Positions 9,997 through 17,811 of a DNA stretch of 64,000 nt are shown here, in pieces. The notes beneath the pieces are model-generated. The model searched no databases, was not told the DNA's origin, and was given only the letters and a program-made list of their open reading frames with translations. The position numbers and the translations under genes were made by a program. The stretch covers positions 310,001 to 374,000 of the forward strand of contig NZ_JACEIB010000001.1 of NCBI RefSeq assembly GCF_013778325.1, given 5' to 3'. This DNA comes from Sphingomonas chungangi. GTDB taxonomy: Bacteria; Pseudomonadota; Alphaproteobacteria; Sphingomonadales; Sphingomonadaceae. How positions within the stretch are numbered: position 1 is the stretch's first letter; the number at the start of each line of letters is the position of its first letter.

Positions 9997-11214
9997 ATGT
10001 CGAGGGGAGACGGCGTGATCTATCAGGCGGCCACTTACAGCGCACCGCGCACACGCCTCGGCCGATGGCTGGTCGAGCCGGGCGCCGACGTGCCCGCCGA
10101 GGTGCGCCCGATGCTGCTGGCCGGGCTGTTCGGCACGCTCGTCATCTTCTTCGGCGGGGTGTTCAACACCATCGCCGTCTCGGCGGTCGCCTCCTTCCGG
10201 CACCCGAGCGCGCCGTTCCTGCTGTGGGCCGCCTACGAGACGATCCTCGGCGCGGTGCGACTCTATGTGCTGTGGCACGCCCGCCGCAACGCGCCGCTCG
10301 GCCTGCGCACACATACCGACGCCTATGTGATCCTGGCATTGATGTGGGCGCTCGGTGTCGGCTATGGCAGCTTCGTCGGCTTGCTCAGCCGCGACTGGCT
10401 GATCGCCGGCATCACCACCATTTCGGCCGCTGCAATGGCGGGCGGCATCGCCTTCCGCAACTTCACCGCGCCGCGCCTGTGCACGGCGATGGTGGTCGTC
10501 AGCTTCGGGCCCGCTGCGATCGGCGCGGCGATGTCCGGCCGTTGGGAATTGTGGATACTGGTGCCGCAGGTGCCGGTCTATCTGTTCAGCCTGTGGGTCG
10601 CGATCCGCAGCCTGCACCGCATGCTCGTCCGCACCATCGCCGCCGAGCGCGAGAATGATCGCCGCGCCAACCACGACCAGCTGACAGGCCTTGCGAACCG
10701 CGCCGGTCTGGAGCGCGCCATCACCGGGTGGCAGCATCGCGAGGATCGTCGCGGGCCGCTTGCCTTCTTCTATCTGGATCTCGACGGCTTCAAGGCGGTG
10801 AACGACCGTCACGGCCATGCGGCTGGCGACGCGCTGCTGCGCATGGTCGCAGCGCGGCTGCAGGCCCTGGCTCCGACGGGCGGCACGGCGGCTCGGATCG
10901 GCGGCGACGAGTTCGTCCTCCTTGTTCCCGAGGCGGATCGCGGCGGCACGCTGGGCCGCGCCGAGCGGGTGATCGCCGCCATCGCCAACCGGCCCTACGA
11001 TCTCGACAACGGCGTATCGGTGACGATCGGCACCAGCATCGGCATTGCACGCATGCCCGATCACGGCCACGATCTCGCACGGCTGATGTCGGCCGCGGAT
11101 GCCGCGCTCTACGATGCGAAGGGCAGGGGCCGCTGCCGTGCCGTCATCGCGTCGGCACCGAACCTGCGAATTGCGGTGAATTCCGCGGCACCCCGCCGCG
11201 CCACTGCGCGCTGA
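9997..11214 (+). CDS. Membrane-bound diguanylate cyclase (GGDEF)
   Basis: 405 residues. The N-terminal half carries about six hydrophobic segments between residues 40 and 205 (for example MLLAGLFGTLVIFFGGVF and AAMAGGIAFRNF). The C-terminal GGDEF domain (about 230-390) has DQLTGLANRAGLE, LDLDGFKAVNDRHGH and the active loop ARIGGDEFVLLV near residue 302. The enzyme makes cyclic di-GMP from two GTP, controlling motility and biofilm. No RxxD inhibitory site stands five residues before GGDEF, so product inhibition by that site is not expected. The membrane part matches no sensor domain I can name. Confidence 0.92.
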   Translation: MSRGDGVIYQAATYSAPRTRLGRWLVEPGADVPAEVRPMLLAGLFGTLVIFFGGVFNTIAVSAVASFRHPSAPFLLWAAYETILGAVRLYVLWHARRNAPLGLRTHTDAYVILALMWALGVGYGSFVGLLSRDWLIAGITTISAAAMAGGIAFRNFTAPRLCTAMVVVSFGPAAIGAAMSGRWELWILVPQVPVYLFSLWVAIRSLHRMLVRTIAAERENDRRANHDQLTGLANRAGLERAITGWQHREDRRGPLAFFYLDLDGFKAVNDRHGHAAGDALLRMVAARLQALAPTGGTAARIGGDEFVLLVPEADRGGTLGRAERVIAAIANRPYDLDNGVSVTIGTSIGIARMPDHGHDLARLMSAADAALYDAKGRGRCRAVIASAPNLRIAVNSAAPRRATAR

Positions 11215-11252
11215 CGCTTCCCCTCGGGGTCGCGGGGGCTTATCGGGTATCC

Positions 11253-12215
11253 ATGGATACCGTATTGGACAGACCCGCCCCCGTGGCGGACGTAGCTTCC
11301 GTGTCGCTTGCCGATTTCGCGCAGGATCGTGAGGCTTTCGCCCAGGCGCTCGGCCACAGTTTCGAGCGCTACGGCTTCGCCGTTGTCTCGAACCACGGCA
11401 TTTCGAGCGAGCTGATCGCCCGCGCCGAGGCCGCATCCAAGGCTCTGTTCGCGCTGCCCGTGGAGGCGAAGCTCGGCTATCGACCGACCGGCGGCGGTGG
11501 TCAGCGCGGCTATACCGCCTTCGGCGTCGAAACCGCGAAGGATGCCAAGGCGGTCGACCTCAAGGAATTCTGGCACGTCGGCCGCGAGCTGCCGCAGGGT
11601 CATCGCTACGCGGACCGGATGCCGCCGAACATCTGGCCGCAGGAACTGGCCGATTTCCGCGCCGTGATGCTCGAATTGTTCGCTGCTTTCGAGGCGACTG
11701 GGCTGCGACTGCTCGAGGCGATCGCCCGCCATCTCGGCCTCGCTCCGGATTTCTTCGAGGACACGGTATCGGAAGGTAACTCCGTCCTGCGCCTGCTCCA
11801 CTATCCGCCCGTGCAGGGTGGCGGCCCCTCGATCCGCGCCGGCGCGCACGAGGACATCAACACCATCACCCTGCTGCTGGGCGCCGAGGAAGCGGGACTG
11901 GAGATCCTCGATCGCGACGGCAAATGGTTGTCCGTGACGCCCAGGGAGGGTGAGCTGGCCGTCAACGTCGGCGACATGCTTCAGCGCCTGACCAACGATC
12001 GTCTGCGCTCGACCACGCATCGGGTCGCGAATCCGGTTTCGGAACGGCGTGGTCACCCGCGATATTCGATGCCCTTCTTCCTGCACTTCCGGCCGGACTA
12101 TCTGATCGAGACGCTGCCGGGTTGCGTCGATGCTGCGCATCCCGATCGCTATCCGGAGCCGATCACCGCACACGAATATCTCATGCAGCGGCTACGCGAG
12201 ATCAAGCTGCTGTGA
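11253..12215 (+). CDS. Isopenicillin N synthase-like 2-oxoglutarate/Fe(II) oxygenase
   Basis: 320 residues with the DIOX_N region (YGFAVVSNHGIS) and a C-terminal double-stranded beta-helix. The iron ligands are His and Asp in AGAHEDINTITLL and His in RSTTHRVANP; the RxS co-substrate motif is RYSMPFFLHF. The fold serves oxidations, ring closures and ethylene or flavonoid-type chemistry; the substrate cannot be told from sequence. ATG 11253 begins the family-like sequence, although the frame is open well upstream. Its stop overlaps the start of the alpha/beta hydrolase, suggesting a two-gene unit. Confidence 0.9.
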   Translation: MDTVLDRPAPVADVASVSLADFAQDREAFAQALGHSFERYGFAVVSNHGISSELIARAEAASKALFALPVEAKLGYRPTGGGGQRGYTAFGVETAKDAKAVDLKEFWHVGRELPQGHRYADRMPPNIWPQELADFRAVMLELFAAFEATGLRLLEAIARHLGLAPDFFEDTVSEGNSVLRLLHYPPVQGGGPSIRAGAHEDINTITLLLGAEEAGLEILDRDGKWLSVTPREGELAVNVGDMLQRLTNDRLRSTTHRVANPVSERRGHPRYSMPFFLHFRPDYLIETLPGCVDAAHPDRYPEPITAHEYLMQRLREIKLL

Positions 12216-13147
12216 AGCGGCTCGCGGTCGCGCTGGCGCTGCTTGCGATGGGAACTCCGGCGATGGCCGCACCGATGACCTATGCGGAGTTCCAGCAGCG
12301 GGTGGTGCAGCCGCCCTCACCGGGACCGAACCTCGCCTACGGGCCCGACCCGCTCCAGCATGTCGAGCTGTGGAAGCCCGAGGGCAACGGGCCGTTCCCG
12401 GTCGTGCTGATGATCCACGGCGGCTGCTGGCAGACGGCGGTCGCCAAGGCTGACATCATGCACGCGCTCGCCGCCGACCTGATGAAGCGCGGCATCGCGG
12501 TGTGGAACATCGAATATCGCGGGGTGGACGTGCCGGGCGGCGGCTATCCCGGCACCTTCCAGGATGTCGCGGCGGCTGCCGACATGCTGGGCCGCGAGGG
12601 GCCGAAGATGGGGCTGGACGTGAAGCGCGTGGTGGCGGTGGGTCATTCGGCGGGCGGGCATCTCGCATTGTGGCTGGCGGCACGGCCTAAGATCGCAAAG
12701 ACGAGCGTGCTTTGGACGGCGCATCCGCTGCCTTTGGTCAGGGTCGTGAGCTTGGGCGGCCTGCCGGATTTGGCAAAAGCGCGCACCGAGGCCGTGGAAG
12801 CCTGCGGCGAAGATACGGTGAACCAGCTGGTCGGCCACCCTACCGCTGATCGGCGGGATGTTTTTGCCGACACCTCACCGGCCTCCCTGCTACCATTGGG
12901 GATACCGTTTGCGTCTGTCAGCGGTTCAGAGGACCCGATTGCACCGCCGGCTTACGCGGCCCGCTTTTCTCGGCAAGCAAGGGAAGCGGGGGACAATGAA
13001 GACAATGCCGTAATTTCGGACGCCGGTCATTTCGAGTTGATCACACCGAGCGCCGCCGCTTGGGATGAGGTTCTTCAGCAGACCCTGTGGTATGATGTTG
13101 TAGAGGCACCACCACGGGTCAAAAGAGGTCACCCCCGCCCGCGATAG
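12212..13147 (+). CDS. Secreted alpha/beta hydrolase (BD-FAE/kynurenine formamidase-like)
   Basis: 311 residues starting at a GTG that overlaps the oxygenase stop, with a clear signal peptide ([19 protein letters not shown]). The oxyanion motif MIHGGCW, the nucleophile elbow GHSAGGHLA, a candidate acid in [10 protein letters not shown] and the histidine in SDAGHFEL complete a serine-hydrolase triad. The substrate is unknown; esters or formamides are typical of the family. From about 12690 onward the codon use becomes visibly less GC-rich than in the first half. The last 19 bp overlap the end of queF on the other strand, so the final residues ([12 protein letters not shown]) are read from queF antisense. 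Confidence 0.85.
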   Translation: MKRLAVALALLAMGTPAMAAPMTYAEFQQRVVQPPSPGPNLAYGPDPLQHVELWKPEGNGPFPVVLMIHGGCWQTAVAKADIMHALAADLMKRGIAVWNIEYRGVDVPGGGYPGTFQDVAAAADMLGREGPKMGLDVKRVVAVGHSAGGHLALWLAARPKIAKTSVLWTAHPLPLVRVVSLGGLPDLAKARTEAVEACGEDTVNQLVGHPTADRRDVFADTSPASLLPLGIPFASVSGSEDPIAPPAYAARFSRQAREAGDNEDNAVISDAGHFELITPSAAAWDEVLQQTLWYDVVEAPPRVKRGHPRPR

Positions 13148-13575
13148 CCCGGCACGCCCTGATCGGGCAGCCACAGACCGGCGGGCGGCTCGCCCGAGGA
13201 CCAGAAGACGTCGATCGGGATGCCGCCGCGCGGATACCAATAGCCGCCGATGCGCAGCCACAGCGGCTTCATCTCGGCGAACAGCCGCTCGCCGATGCCG
13301 ACCGTGCAATCCTCGTGGAAGGCCGCATGGTTGCGGAAGGAGCCCAGGAACAGCTTGAGCGACTTCGATTCCACGATCGTCTCGCAGGGCGCATAGTCGA
13401 TCACGAGATGCGCGAAATCGGGCTGGCCCGTCACGGGGCAGAGCGAGGTAAATTCGGGCACGGCGAAGCGCACCAGATACGGGCGGCCGGGGCGCGGATT
13501 GGGCACGTAATCGAGGATGGCCTCTTCGGGGCTGGCCGGAAGCTGGCTGGGCTGGCCGAGATGGGTGATGCTCAT
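13129..13575 (-). CDS. queF: NADPH-dependent 7-cyano-7-deazaguanine reductase QueF
   Basis: 148 residues, the short unimodular type. The catalytic cysteine lies in [13 protein letters not shown], the family signature in [15 protein letters not shown] and the substrate glutamate/histidine region in AFHEDC. QueF reduces preQ0 to preQ1, the precursor of queuosine in tRNA anticodons. ATG 13575 has AGGTGG five bases upstream; a GTG three codons earlier is less likely. The gene end overlaps the convergent hydrolase gene by 19 bp. No other queuosine gene is in the window. Confidence 0.95.
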   Translation of the reverse strand: MSITHLGQPSQLPASPEEAILDYVPNPRPGRPYLVRFAVPEFTSLCPVTGQPDFAHLVIDYAPCETIVESKSLKLFLGSFRNHAAFHEDCTVGIGERLFAEMKPLWLRIGGYWYPRGGIPIDVFWSSGEPPAGLWLPDQGVPGYRGRG

Positions 13576-13651
13576 GGCCGCCACCTAAGGTGCGCGGCCC
13601 CCCTTCGCAATGGCGGGCGGCATGCTATCTCCACCGCAAAGGAGTAAGCGC

Positions 13652-14500
13652 ATGGACGATCTCGTCACGGTCGAATGGCTCTCGCGGCGGCTCGACGATC
13701 CCGGCATCGTTGTGCTCGACGCGACCTATTTGCCGTTCGAGCCCGAGCGCGACGCGGCGGCGGAATATCAAGCGGGGCACATCCCCGGCGCGCGCTTCCT
13801 CGATCTGAGGACGCTCGCCGATACCGATGATCCGCGCCCGACGATGGCGCCCAACCTCATCCAGTTCCGCGCCCGGATGGCGGCATTGGGCGTGCGGCGC
13901 GACGATCGCATCATCCTCTACGACGATTCGCCGCACCGCACGGCGGCGCGGGCATGGTGGGTGCTGCGCCTGTTCGGGGCCGACCGGCTGGCGATCCTCG
14001 ACGGCGGCGCGCAGGCATGGCGGAAGGCTGGTCAGCCGCTGGAAAAAGGGGCCGGGCGGCTCGATCCGCTGCCCGAGCAGCGCACCGGCTTCACCGCGCG
14101 TGACGATGCGCTCATCCGCGATCTTGCGGCAGTGCGTGCACTTGTCGATACCCCCATTGAACAACTGGTCGATGCGCGGGGCGCCCCGCGTTTCTCGGGT
14201 GCCGAGGCCGATCCGCGTCCCGGCATCGCGCCCGGCCACATCCCCGGATCGATCAACCTGCCCTACAGCCGGCTGTTCGATGCCGAGGGCCGCTGGAAGA
14301 AGGGCGAGGCGCTGGCAGAATTGTTCGAGCAGGCCGGCGTCGATCCGGCGCGGCCTTTGGTCTTCACCTGTGGATCGGGGGTCACCGCTGCGGGCCTGTT
14401 CTTCGCCGCGCACACGCTCGGCCGCACGGATATGGCGCTCTACGATGGTTCGTGGAGCGAATATGGCGCCGATTCCTCGACGCCGAAGGCCGTCTCGTGA
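13652..14500 (+). CDS. sseA: 3-mercaptopyruvate/thiosulfate sulfurtransferase
   Basis: 282 residues with two rhodanese domains. The N-terminal inactive domain has EYQAGHIPGARFLDL; the C-terminal domain has the catalytic cysteine in VFTCGSGVTAAGL. The CGSGVTA loop is the mercaptopyruvate sulfurtransferase form. It transfers sulfur from 3-mercaptopyruvate or thiosulfate to a thiol or cyanide acceptor. The start has a strong AAAGGAG site. The stop overlaps the GTG start of metC (GTGA), so sulfur transfer and transsulfuration genes are coupled here. Confidence 0.94.
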   Translation: MDDLVTVEWLSRRLDDPGIVVLDATYLPFEPERDAAAEYQAGHIPGARFLDLRTLADTDDPRPTMAPNLIQFRARMAALGVRRDDRIILYDDSPHRTAARAWWVLRLFGADRLAILDGGAQAWRKAGQPLEKGAGRLDPLPEQRTGFTARDDALIRDLAAVRALVDTPIEQLVDARGAPRFSGAEADPRPGIAPGHIPGSINLPYSRLFDAEGRWKKGEALAELFEQAGVDPARPLVFTCGSGVTAAGLFFAAHTLGRTDMALYDGSWSEYGADSSTPKAVS

Positions 14501-15678
14501 GCGAACGCGACGAAACCAAGGTAGTCGAGGGCGGCCGCCGTCCCGAATGGACCGGGCCGATCGTCAACCCGCCGGTTCATCGCGCCTCCACCATCCTGTT
14601 CGAGGACTGCGCATCGCTGAAAACGGGCACGGGGCGCAACGCCGACGGCGAATGGCATTACGGCCGGCGCGGCACGCCGACCCAGTGGGCGCTGGCGGAG
14701 GCGCTCACCGATCTGGAGCCCGGCGCGGAGGGGACGATGCTCTACCCGTCTGGCGTCGCAGCGATCTCGGTGGCGTTGCTCTCGGTGCTGAAAGCCGGTG
14801 ACGATCTGCTGATGGTGGACTCGACCTACGAGCCGACCCGCGTCTTCTGTCGCACGGTGCTGGGGCAGATGGGCATCACCACGCGCTTCTACGATCCGAT
14901 GATCGGTGCCGGGATCGCCGATCTGATCGGCGAGAGGACGGCGGCGATTTTCCTCGAAAGCCCCGGAAGTCTCACCTTCGAGGTGCAGGACGTGCAGGCG
15001 ATCGCCTCGGTCGCGAAGGCGCGCGGCATCGTCACCCTGCTCGACAACACCTGGGCGACGCCTCTGCTGTTCCCGGCGATCGAAAGGGGGGTGGATCTCA
15101 CCATTCTCGCCTGCACGAAATATGTCGTCGGACATTCGGATGCGATGCTGGGATCGGTCACCACCACGGCTGAGCATTATGCCAAGCTGCGCCGGACCAC
15201 GCAGCTGTTCGGCCAGCACGTTTCGCCGGATGACGCCTATCTGGCGCTGCGCGGGCTGCGCACGCTCGCCATCCGCATGAAAGCGCACGAGGACGGCGCG
15301 CTCAAGGTGGCGCGCTGGCTCGAAAGCCGCCCCGAGGTTGCGCGGGTGCTGCACCCGGCGCTGCCGTCCTGCCCGGGTCACGATCTGTGGGCGCGCGGTT
15401 TCAAGGGATCGTCCGGTCTGTTCAGCTTCGTGCTGGACGGCGGTGACGCTGCGGCCCGGGCCGCACTGATCGACGGGTGCAAGCATTTCGGTATCGGCTA
15501 CAGCTGGGGCGGGTTCGAGAGCCTGGCGCTGCCGATCGAGCCAGCCTCGATCCGCACCGCGACGCGGTGGGAAGCGGCCGGCCCGGCGGTGCGGCTGCAT
15601 ATAGGGCTCGAGCATCCCGACGACCTGATCGCCGATCTGGAGGAAGGCCTCACCCGCTTTCGCAACACGCGCGGCTGA
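14497..15678 (+). CDS. metC: Cystathionine beta-lyase (PLP-dependent)
   Basis: 393 residues of the Cys/Met-metabolism PLP family. The PLP lysine is in ILACTKYVVGHSDAMLG; the cofactor region LLDNTWATPLLFP and the N-terminal RRGTPTQWALAEAL are typical of MetC rather than of CGS or MetZ. It cleaves cystathionine to homocysteine, pyruvate and ammonia in methionine synthesis. The GTG start at 14497 overlaps the sseA stop by 4 bp. An ATG farther upstream at 14452 lies inside sseA and is not supported. Confidence 0.93.
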   Translation: MSERDETKVVEGGRRPEWTGPIVNPPVHRASTILFEDCASLKTGTGRNADGEWHYGRRGTPTQWALAEALTDLEPGAEGTMLYPSGVAAISVALLSVLKAGDDLLMVDSTYEPTRVFCRTVLGQMGITTRFYDPMIGAGIADLIGERTAAIFLESPGSLTFEVQDVQAIASVAKARGIVTLLDNTWATPLLFPAIERGVDLTILACTKYVVGHSDAMLGSVTTTAEHYAKLRRTTQLFGQHVSPDDAYLALRGLRTLAIRMKAHEDGALKVARWLESRPEVARVLHPALPSCPGHDLWARGFKGSSGLFSFVLDGGDAAARAALIDGCKHFGIGYSWGGFESLALPIEPASIRTATRWEAAGPAVRLHIGLEHPDDLIADLEEGLTRFRNTRG

Positions 15679-15694
15679 TCGCGGACAAGGAAAA

Positions 15695-15720
15695 GGGCGC
15701 CGGCCTTGCGGCCGACGCCC
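15695..15720 (-). terminator. Rho-independent terminator for the TorF porin gene
   Basis: On the minus strand GGGCGTCGGCC pairs with GGCCGGCGCCC (one mismatch) around a GCAA tetraloop and is followed by TTTTCC. It lies 18 bp past the porin stop and 16 bp past the convergent metC stop, so it may serve both. Confidence 0.8.
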
Positions 15721-15738
15721 GTCCCCCTCTGGAAAGGA

Positions 15739-16614
15739 TCAGAAGCTGGCGCTGATCGATCCGACCAGCACCGCCTTGGCGGCGCGGCGATAATCGTTCT
15801 GGCGGAACGCTTCGGTACCGTCCTCGCCGTCATCGAACGCGAACACGGTGGTGTCCTTCTTCGACAGCGACGTGCCGACCACCGACAGGTCGAACGCAAG
15901 GGACTTCCACTTGTATGTCGCGCCGACGGTGTAGTCGAAATATTGGTGGGGATGAGACTGACCGAGCGGGAAGAAATCGAACCCGCCCGCTGTATGGCCC
16001 AGATGGCTGTGGAAGGAGACGGGGAAGCTCGGCAGCGAGAAGCCCAGTTCGCCGTACACGTACATGTTGTATCGGGTCGAGGTGCCGAAATTCTTGAAGT
16101 AGGACTGCTTCGGCGCCCAGTTCAGCCCGGCCTTGGCCGTCACCGGCCCGTAGGTCTTGCTGACATCGCCGTAGATCTCGAAATAATTTTGGCTGATGCC
16201 AGTGGCACCGCCGAAGAAAGTGCCGCTCGAATCGATCTGGATGTGAGGCTTGGTGCTGCCCGGATACAGATAGCCATAGGCGCCACCGTCCAGCGTGAAG
16301 CCGGCAATCGTCTTGGAATAGCCGGCGAAGACGTCGATTTCGGTGCCACCGATGTCGACCGCCGCGTTACCCGTCGCGCTCGATCCCCAGGTCGAGAGGT
16401 AGAAGCCGGACTTGTGGGTGATGGTCAGCGCACCTTGCACCACCGGCTTGTTGTCCGACTGCGAGATGCCGCGAAAGCGATACTGGGACCACACCCCCGC
16501 GCTGCCGGTGATGGTGAAATCGGAGGCCGGCGCGGGCGCGTCGTCCGCCCATGCCGGGGCGGCCGCAAGCATCGTACCAGCAAACAGGGTGGACAGAATC
16601 AGAGCCTTGCGCAT
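15739..16614 (-). CDS. TorF-family putative outer-membrane porin
   Basis: 291 residues. A signal peptide (MRKALILSTLFAGTMLAAAPAWA) precedes a beta-rich protein with the family opening TGSAGVWSQYRFRGISQS and alternating aromatic strands. It ends in a phenylalanine (VLVGSISASF), the usual outer-membrane insertion signal. The family is TIGR02001, a sphingomonad/proteobacterial putative porin of undefined substrate. AAAGG precedes the ATG. A terminator follows, so it is monocistronic. Confidence 0.88.
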   Translation of the reverse strand: MRKALILSTLFAGTMLAAAPAWADDAPAPASDFTITGSAGVWSQYRFRGISQSDNKPVVQGALTITHKSGFYLSTWGSSATGNAAVDIGGTEIDVFAGYSKTIAGFTLDGGAYGYLYPGSTKPHIQIDSSGTFFGGATGISQNYFEIYGDVSKTYGPVTAKAGLNWAPKQSYFKNFGTSTRYNMYVYGELGFSLPSFPVSFHSHLGHTAGGFDFFPLGQSHPHQYFDYTVGATYKWKSLAFDLSVVGTSLSKKDTTVFAFDDGEDGTEAFRQNDYRRAAKAVLVGSISASF

Positions 16615-16882
16615 CGAAAATGCCTTTCAAAGTGAATTCAGCACTTCCAACCCGCGTGCGAAGAACGGCTTGCCTCTGTTCCGGGCTAAGCTCGCTTTCC
16701 GCAGGACTGCTTTGGACTAGGTTCGCCGCGCCGCACAACGATAAAAAGCGGGGCTCATGTAAGTTTCGTCATAATGTGGCGCATGCGCAACAAGGCATCG
16801 GCGCAACGATATTACCGACAACGTTGACATCTTGAAGCATGATGTTCGTCGCTCCGCGCCAAGTGCCGGAGCGGCGAAGCTT

Positions 16883-17308
16883 TTATTGTGGCGTAGTGGC
16901 CGTCGAATTGTCGCCGTTGCCAGCGGGCGCGGCGATGATGTCCTTTGTCGCGGATCCCTTGTCGACGACGTTGGTCGAGGGCGATCCGACTTCCGAGCGG
17001 ATGCCGGCTTCCGGCGCGCCGCCGGTCTGATCGACCAGGCCTTGCTGGCCGGGCGAAACCTGCGCCTGCCCTCCGAACATCGCGGCGAGCGCCTGCTGCG
17101 ATGGGCTGGCCTCCTGCGGGCGCGGCTCACCCGGGCGCGGCGGACGCAGCGCGAAATCGGGCGGGATCACCAGCGGCGGATTGCGCGTCACCACGAATTC
17201 GTTGGGCGCGTTGCGGTTGCCGAAGCCGGTCGCCTTGGTGTGGGCGCAGCCGCCCAGCACCGCGGCACCAGCCGCCAGAGCACCAACCGTCGCGATCGTC
17301 CTACGCAT
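16883..17308 (-). CDS. DUF3035 lipoprotein
   Basis: 141 residues. The signal ends in the lipobox AAVLGGCAH, so the protein is lipidated at the cysteine. The body has NEFVVTRNPPLVIPPDFALRP, the DUF3035 core, then a Gln/Gly/Ala-rich low-complexity tail. Function is unknown. The ATG shares one base with the lspA stop, and LspA is exactly the enzyme that would process this lipoprotein. The adjacency to lspA and ileS is typical of sphingomonads. Confidence 0.88.
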   Translation of the reverse strand: MRRTIATVGALAAGAAVLGGCAHTKATGFGNRNAPNEFVVTRNPPLVIPPDFALRPPRPGEPRPQEASPSQQALAAMFGGQAQVSPGQQGLVDQTGGAPEAGIRSEVGSPSTNVVDKGSATKDIIAAPAGNGDNSTATTPQ

Positions 17309-17811
17309 CAATTCTTCTCCGAAGCGGCGGGCGTGCGCACGAACAGAGCGCGCAGCACCAGCAGCAGAACGCCTATCGTAATAGCGGCATCGGCGACATT
17401 GAAAACCAGGAAAGGGTGCATGTCGCCGAAATGCAGGTCCAGGAAGTCGGCGACATAGCCGAGCCTGACCCGATCCGTGATGTTGCCGAGCGCCCCGCCC
17501 AGCACCAAGCCGAGTGCGGCGGCATCCAGCTTGTTGCGCTCGCGCCACAGCCAGAAAACGACCGCGACGGCGATCGCGCCGGTGAGCAGCACCAGCAGCC
17601 AGCGCTCCACCGGCCCGTCGGCGGTGAGGAAGCCCATCGAGATGCCGTGATTCTCCACCCAGTAGAAGCGGAAGATCGGCAGCACCTCGATCACCCGGCG
17701 GACGGGCAGCGCCACACCGTGGATGATGATCGCCTTGATGAACTGGTCCACCGCGTAGACCAGTAGGGCCACGGCGAAGCCCATGCGGCGGGTGATTTTC
17801 AGGTCAGCCAT
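17308..17811 (-). CDS. lspA: Lipoprotein signal peptidase (signal peptidase II)
   Basis: 167 residues with four predicted membrane helices. The catalytic aspartates are in GNITDRVRLGYVADF and FNVADAAITIG, and the conserved ENHGISMGFL block is present. LspA cuts the signal peptide of prolipoproteins in the inner membrane. Its start lies 8 bp inside the end of ileS and its stop overlaps the DUF3035 lipoprotein start, giving an ileS-lspA-lipoprotein operon. Confidence 0.97.
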   Translation of the reverse strand: MADLKITRRMGFAVALLVYAVDQFIKAIIIHGVALPVRRVIEVLPIFRFYWVENHGISMGFLTADGPVERWLLVLLTGAIAVAVVFWLWRERNKLDAAALGLVLGGALGNITDRVRLGYVADFLDLHFGDMHPFLVFNVADAAITIGVLLLVLRALFVRTPAASEKN

